Source of the DNA: Alphaproteobacteria bacterium
Lineage (GTDB): Bacteria; Pseudomonadota; Alphaproteobacteria; Rhizobiales; OSC116
Reading direction: 5' to 3'
Assembly (NCBI GenBank): GCA_002400495.2
Contig: NVQL02000016.1
Location: forward strand, 1-64,000
Length of the DNA: 64,000 nucleotides
Part shown: in pieces, positions 62,480 to 64,000 of the stretch
Numbering within the stretch: the first letter of the stretch is position 1
Layout of the letters: each line of letters begins with the position of its first letter
The notes under the pieces: model-generated
Told to the model about the DNA's origin: nothing
Seen by the model: the letters and a program-made list of their open reading frames with translations, nothing else
Database searches by the model: none
Translations under genes and position numbers: made by a program

Positions 62480-64000
62480 CTCATAAAACATCCCACCAAC
62501 CTTAGCCATCTCATTCAACCCTTTAGTCGGCTTAAACCGATCACCATAATCCTTAGCAAAACCTGTAATCCGCTTCACAAAATCAGCCGACCCAACCATA
62601 TCAATATAAGACAGCGGCCCCCCCGTAAACGGCGCAAACCCAAAGCCCAATATCCCGCCAACATCCGCTTCACGCACATCAGTCAGCACATTCTCTTCAT
62701 AACATCGAGCCGTTTCAAGCGCCTGTATCGCCAAGAAACGCTGCCCCAAAACCTCCATATCCACCTCAGATGGATCAAGATGTTTATCCTGCAAATCCAG
62801 CAAACCAGCCCAAATATGTTTCCGACCCTTTTCAGGATAATCAAACAGCCCTTTGCCATTCTTGCGCCCATGTCGTCCTTGCTTAATCACAATCTCCTCA
62901 AGCAACCGATCAATCGGCCCCTCAACATATTTATCGCCCATAGCCGCCTTACCAGCCGCCGCGATTTTATACGATACATCCAAACCAACTTCATCAGCCA
63001 ACACCAGCGGCCCAACAGGCATCCCAGCCGCACGCCCAGCATTTTCAATCATAATCGGCGGCACGCCTTCTTCAAGCATATGCAAGGCTTCGGCCACATA
63101 AGTGCCCACCACGCGCGAAGTATAAAAACCGCGTGAATCATTAACCACAATCGGCGTCTTCTTAATTGCCGCCACATAATCCAACGCCCGCGCAATGGCT
63201 TCATCACCCGTTTTATCGCCTTTAATCACTTCAACCAACATCATCTTATCGACAGGCGAAAAGAAATGAATGCCCACAAAATTCTCAGGCTTAGCACTGG
63301 CTTCAGCCAGTCCCGTAATCGGCAGGGTCGACGTATTCGAGCCAAAAATCGTACCCTCAGGCATCACAGCTTCACAAGCTTGAACCACATCGGCTTTAAT
63401 TTTCGGGTCTTCAAACACCGCCTCAATCACCAGATCAACATCTTTCAAACCGTCATAACCATCAGCAGGCACAATATGCGCTAAAATCGCATCCCGTGCG
63501 GCGCCCTTCATGCGGCCTTTCGATACCAATTTACCCAATATATTAGCGCTATATTCCTTACCTTTTTCAGCCGCCGCCATATCACGATCAATCAAAATCA
63601 CGTCAATACCAGCTTTGGCAGAAACATAAGTAATGCCCGCGCCCATCAACCCAGCACCAATCACCGCAATTTTTTTAATATCAGATTTTGCCACACCTTC
63701 AGGGCGGCGCAAACCTTTGTTCAGCTCTTGCATAGAAATAAAGATTGAGCGGATCATATGCTTAGCTTCTTTGGTGCGCAACAGGTTGGTAAAATACCGC
63801 GCCTCAATGCGCAAACCCGTGTCAATATCCACCATCAAACCTTCATACACACATTTCATAATGTTGCGCGCACCGGGGTAATTATCATGAGTCGACTTGC
63901 GATACAAAGCATTAGCAGGCGGAAACACCATCATCCCCCCTTTAGAATAAACCTGACCACCCGGAATGCGATAACCCTTCTGATCCCAAGGCGCAGGCAA
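62477..64000 (-). CDS. fadJ: 3-hydroxyacyl-CoA dehydrogenase/enoyl-CoA hydratase (partial, FadJ/FadB type)
   Basis: The C-terminal 507 or so residues of a fatty-acid beta-oxidation multienzyme; the gene runs off the right edge, so the N-terminal enoyl-CoA hydratase domain and the true start are missing. The NAD-binding block IAVIGAGLMGAGITYVSAKAG is at about 110-130 of the visible part, followed by GSNTSTLPITGLA, GIHFFSPVDKMMLVEVI and the second dehydrogenase domain with GGILGFGFAPFTGGPLSYID. The first residue in the track is only the first Met in the window. Confidence 0.92.
   Translation of the reverse strand: MPAPWDQKGYRIPGGQVYSKGGMMVFPPANALYRKSTHDNYPGARNIMKCVYEGLMVDIDTGLRIEARYFTNLLRTKEAKHMIRSIFISMQELNKGLRRPEGVAKSDIKKIAVIGAGLMGAGITYVSAKAGIDVILIDRDMAAAEKGKEYSANILGKLVSKGRMKGAARDAILAHIVPADGYDGLKDVDLVIEAVFEDPKIKADVVQACEAVMPEGTIFGSNTSTLPITGLAEASAKPENFVGIHFFSPVDKMMLVEVIKGDKTGDEAIARALDYVAAIKKTPIVVNDSRGFYTSRVVGTYVAEALHMLEEGVPPIMIENAGRAAGMPVGPLVLADEVGLDVSYKIAAAGKAAMGDKYVEGPIDRLLEEIVIKQGRHGRKNGKGLFDYPEKGRKHIWAGLLDLQDKHLDPSEVDMEVLGQRFLAIQALETARCYEENVLTDVREADVGGILGFGFAPFTGGPLSYIDMVGSADFVKRITGFAKDYGDRFKPTKGLNEMAKVGGMFYE

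Noticed and set aside
62459-63136. 225-residue plus-strand ORF over fadJ
   Set aside because: Antisense shadow of a well-recognised dehydrogenase; Pro/Ile/His-rich composition is typical of reverse-frame reading.

Overview
The window is chromosomal DNA of an alphaproteobacterium with the gene order of Hyphomicrobiales (Rhizobiales). The markers are ruvCAB-ybgC-tolQRAB-pal-cpoB-tilS-ftsH, zapA-6S RNA-5-FCL, tkt-gap-pgk, a TMP-synthase-like/Sel1/efp/suhB/MotA-OmpA block, rpmE-rcdA, quinone reductase-trcR, DUF465-purEK-rpsU, the three-gene pntAA/pntAB/pntB transhydrogenase with a small aa3-oxidase subunit IV, and bolA/J-domain/cobS/cobT/phytase-like/rpmB. G+C is low for that order, by eye about 43 percent. 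Coding density is high. I see no tRNA, rRNA, IS element, prophage or CRISPR array. The genus cannot be named from this alone.

Layout: 0.2-1.2 kb, an outer-membrane barrel gene. 1.4-17.6 kb, a long minus-strand block: cell-wall precursor and folate genes (glmM, folP), ftsH, tilS, the complete Tol-Pal envelope machine, Holliday-junction genes, yebC, ymdB and 5-formyl-THF cyclo-ligase. 17.6-19 kb, 6S RNA, a repeat locus, zapA and a coiled-coil gene. 19.3-23.8 kb, plus-strand central carbon genes tkt, gap and pgk. 23.8-31 kb, a methyltransferase, a ClpP-like protease, a degenerate TMP-synthase-like gene, a Sel1 protein, EF-P, an inositol-monophosphatase-family protein and a MotA/OmpA-like motor pair. 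31-35 kb, paraoxonase-like protein, ABC exporter, L31 and the cell-cycle adaptor RcdA. 35.6-43.9 kb, quinone reductase, TrcR, propionyl-CoA synthetase, two DUF465 genes, purEK, S21 and a TPR lipoprotein. 44-49 kb, transhydrogenase and an M3 peptidase. 49.4-54.7 kb, a sigma-54 activator followed by two peptidoglycan enzymes. 55-61.4 kb, BolA, J-domain, CobS/CobT, phytase-like, L28, DUF3108. 61.9-64 kb, an orphan protease-like ORF and a truncated fadJ.

Three things go beyond routine annotation. First, four intergenic loci (about 17.9-18.25, 37.6-38.2, 54.7-55.04 and 61.5-61.87 kb) carry a modular, GC-rich repeat family with exchangeable palindromic cassettes, one tandem duplication, and ends that overlap the 3' ends of neighbouring genes. 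I cannot assign it to a described family. Second, the 8-mer TTAACCAT, the core of the CtrA recognition sequence, occurs upstream of eight genes and always points toward the gene; most are envelope genes, and rcdA carries a perfect TTAA-N7-TTAAC site. Third, a strong orphan terminator at 35.3 kb implies an unannotated minus-strand small RNA.

Genes were called by reading the supplied translations for family motifs. No database search was possible. Starts were adjusted where a ribosome binding site, a signal peptide or an overlap with a neighbour argued for an internal start.
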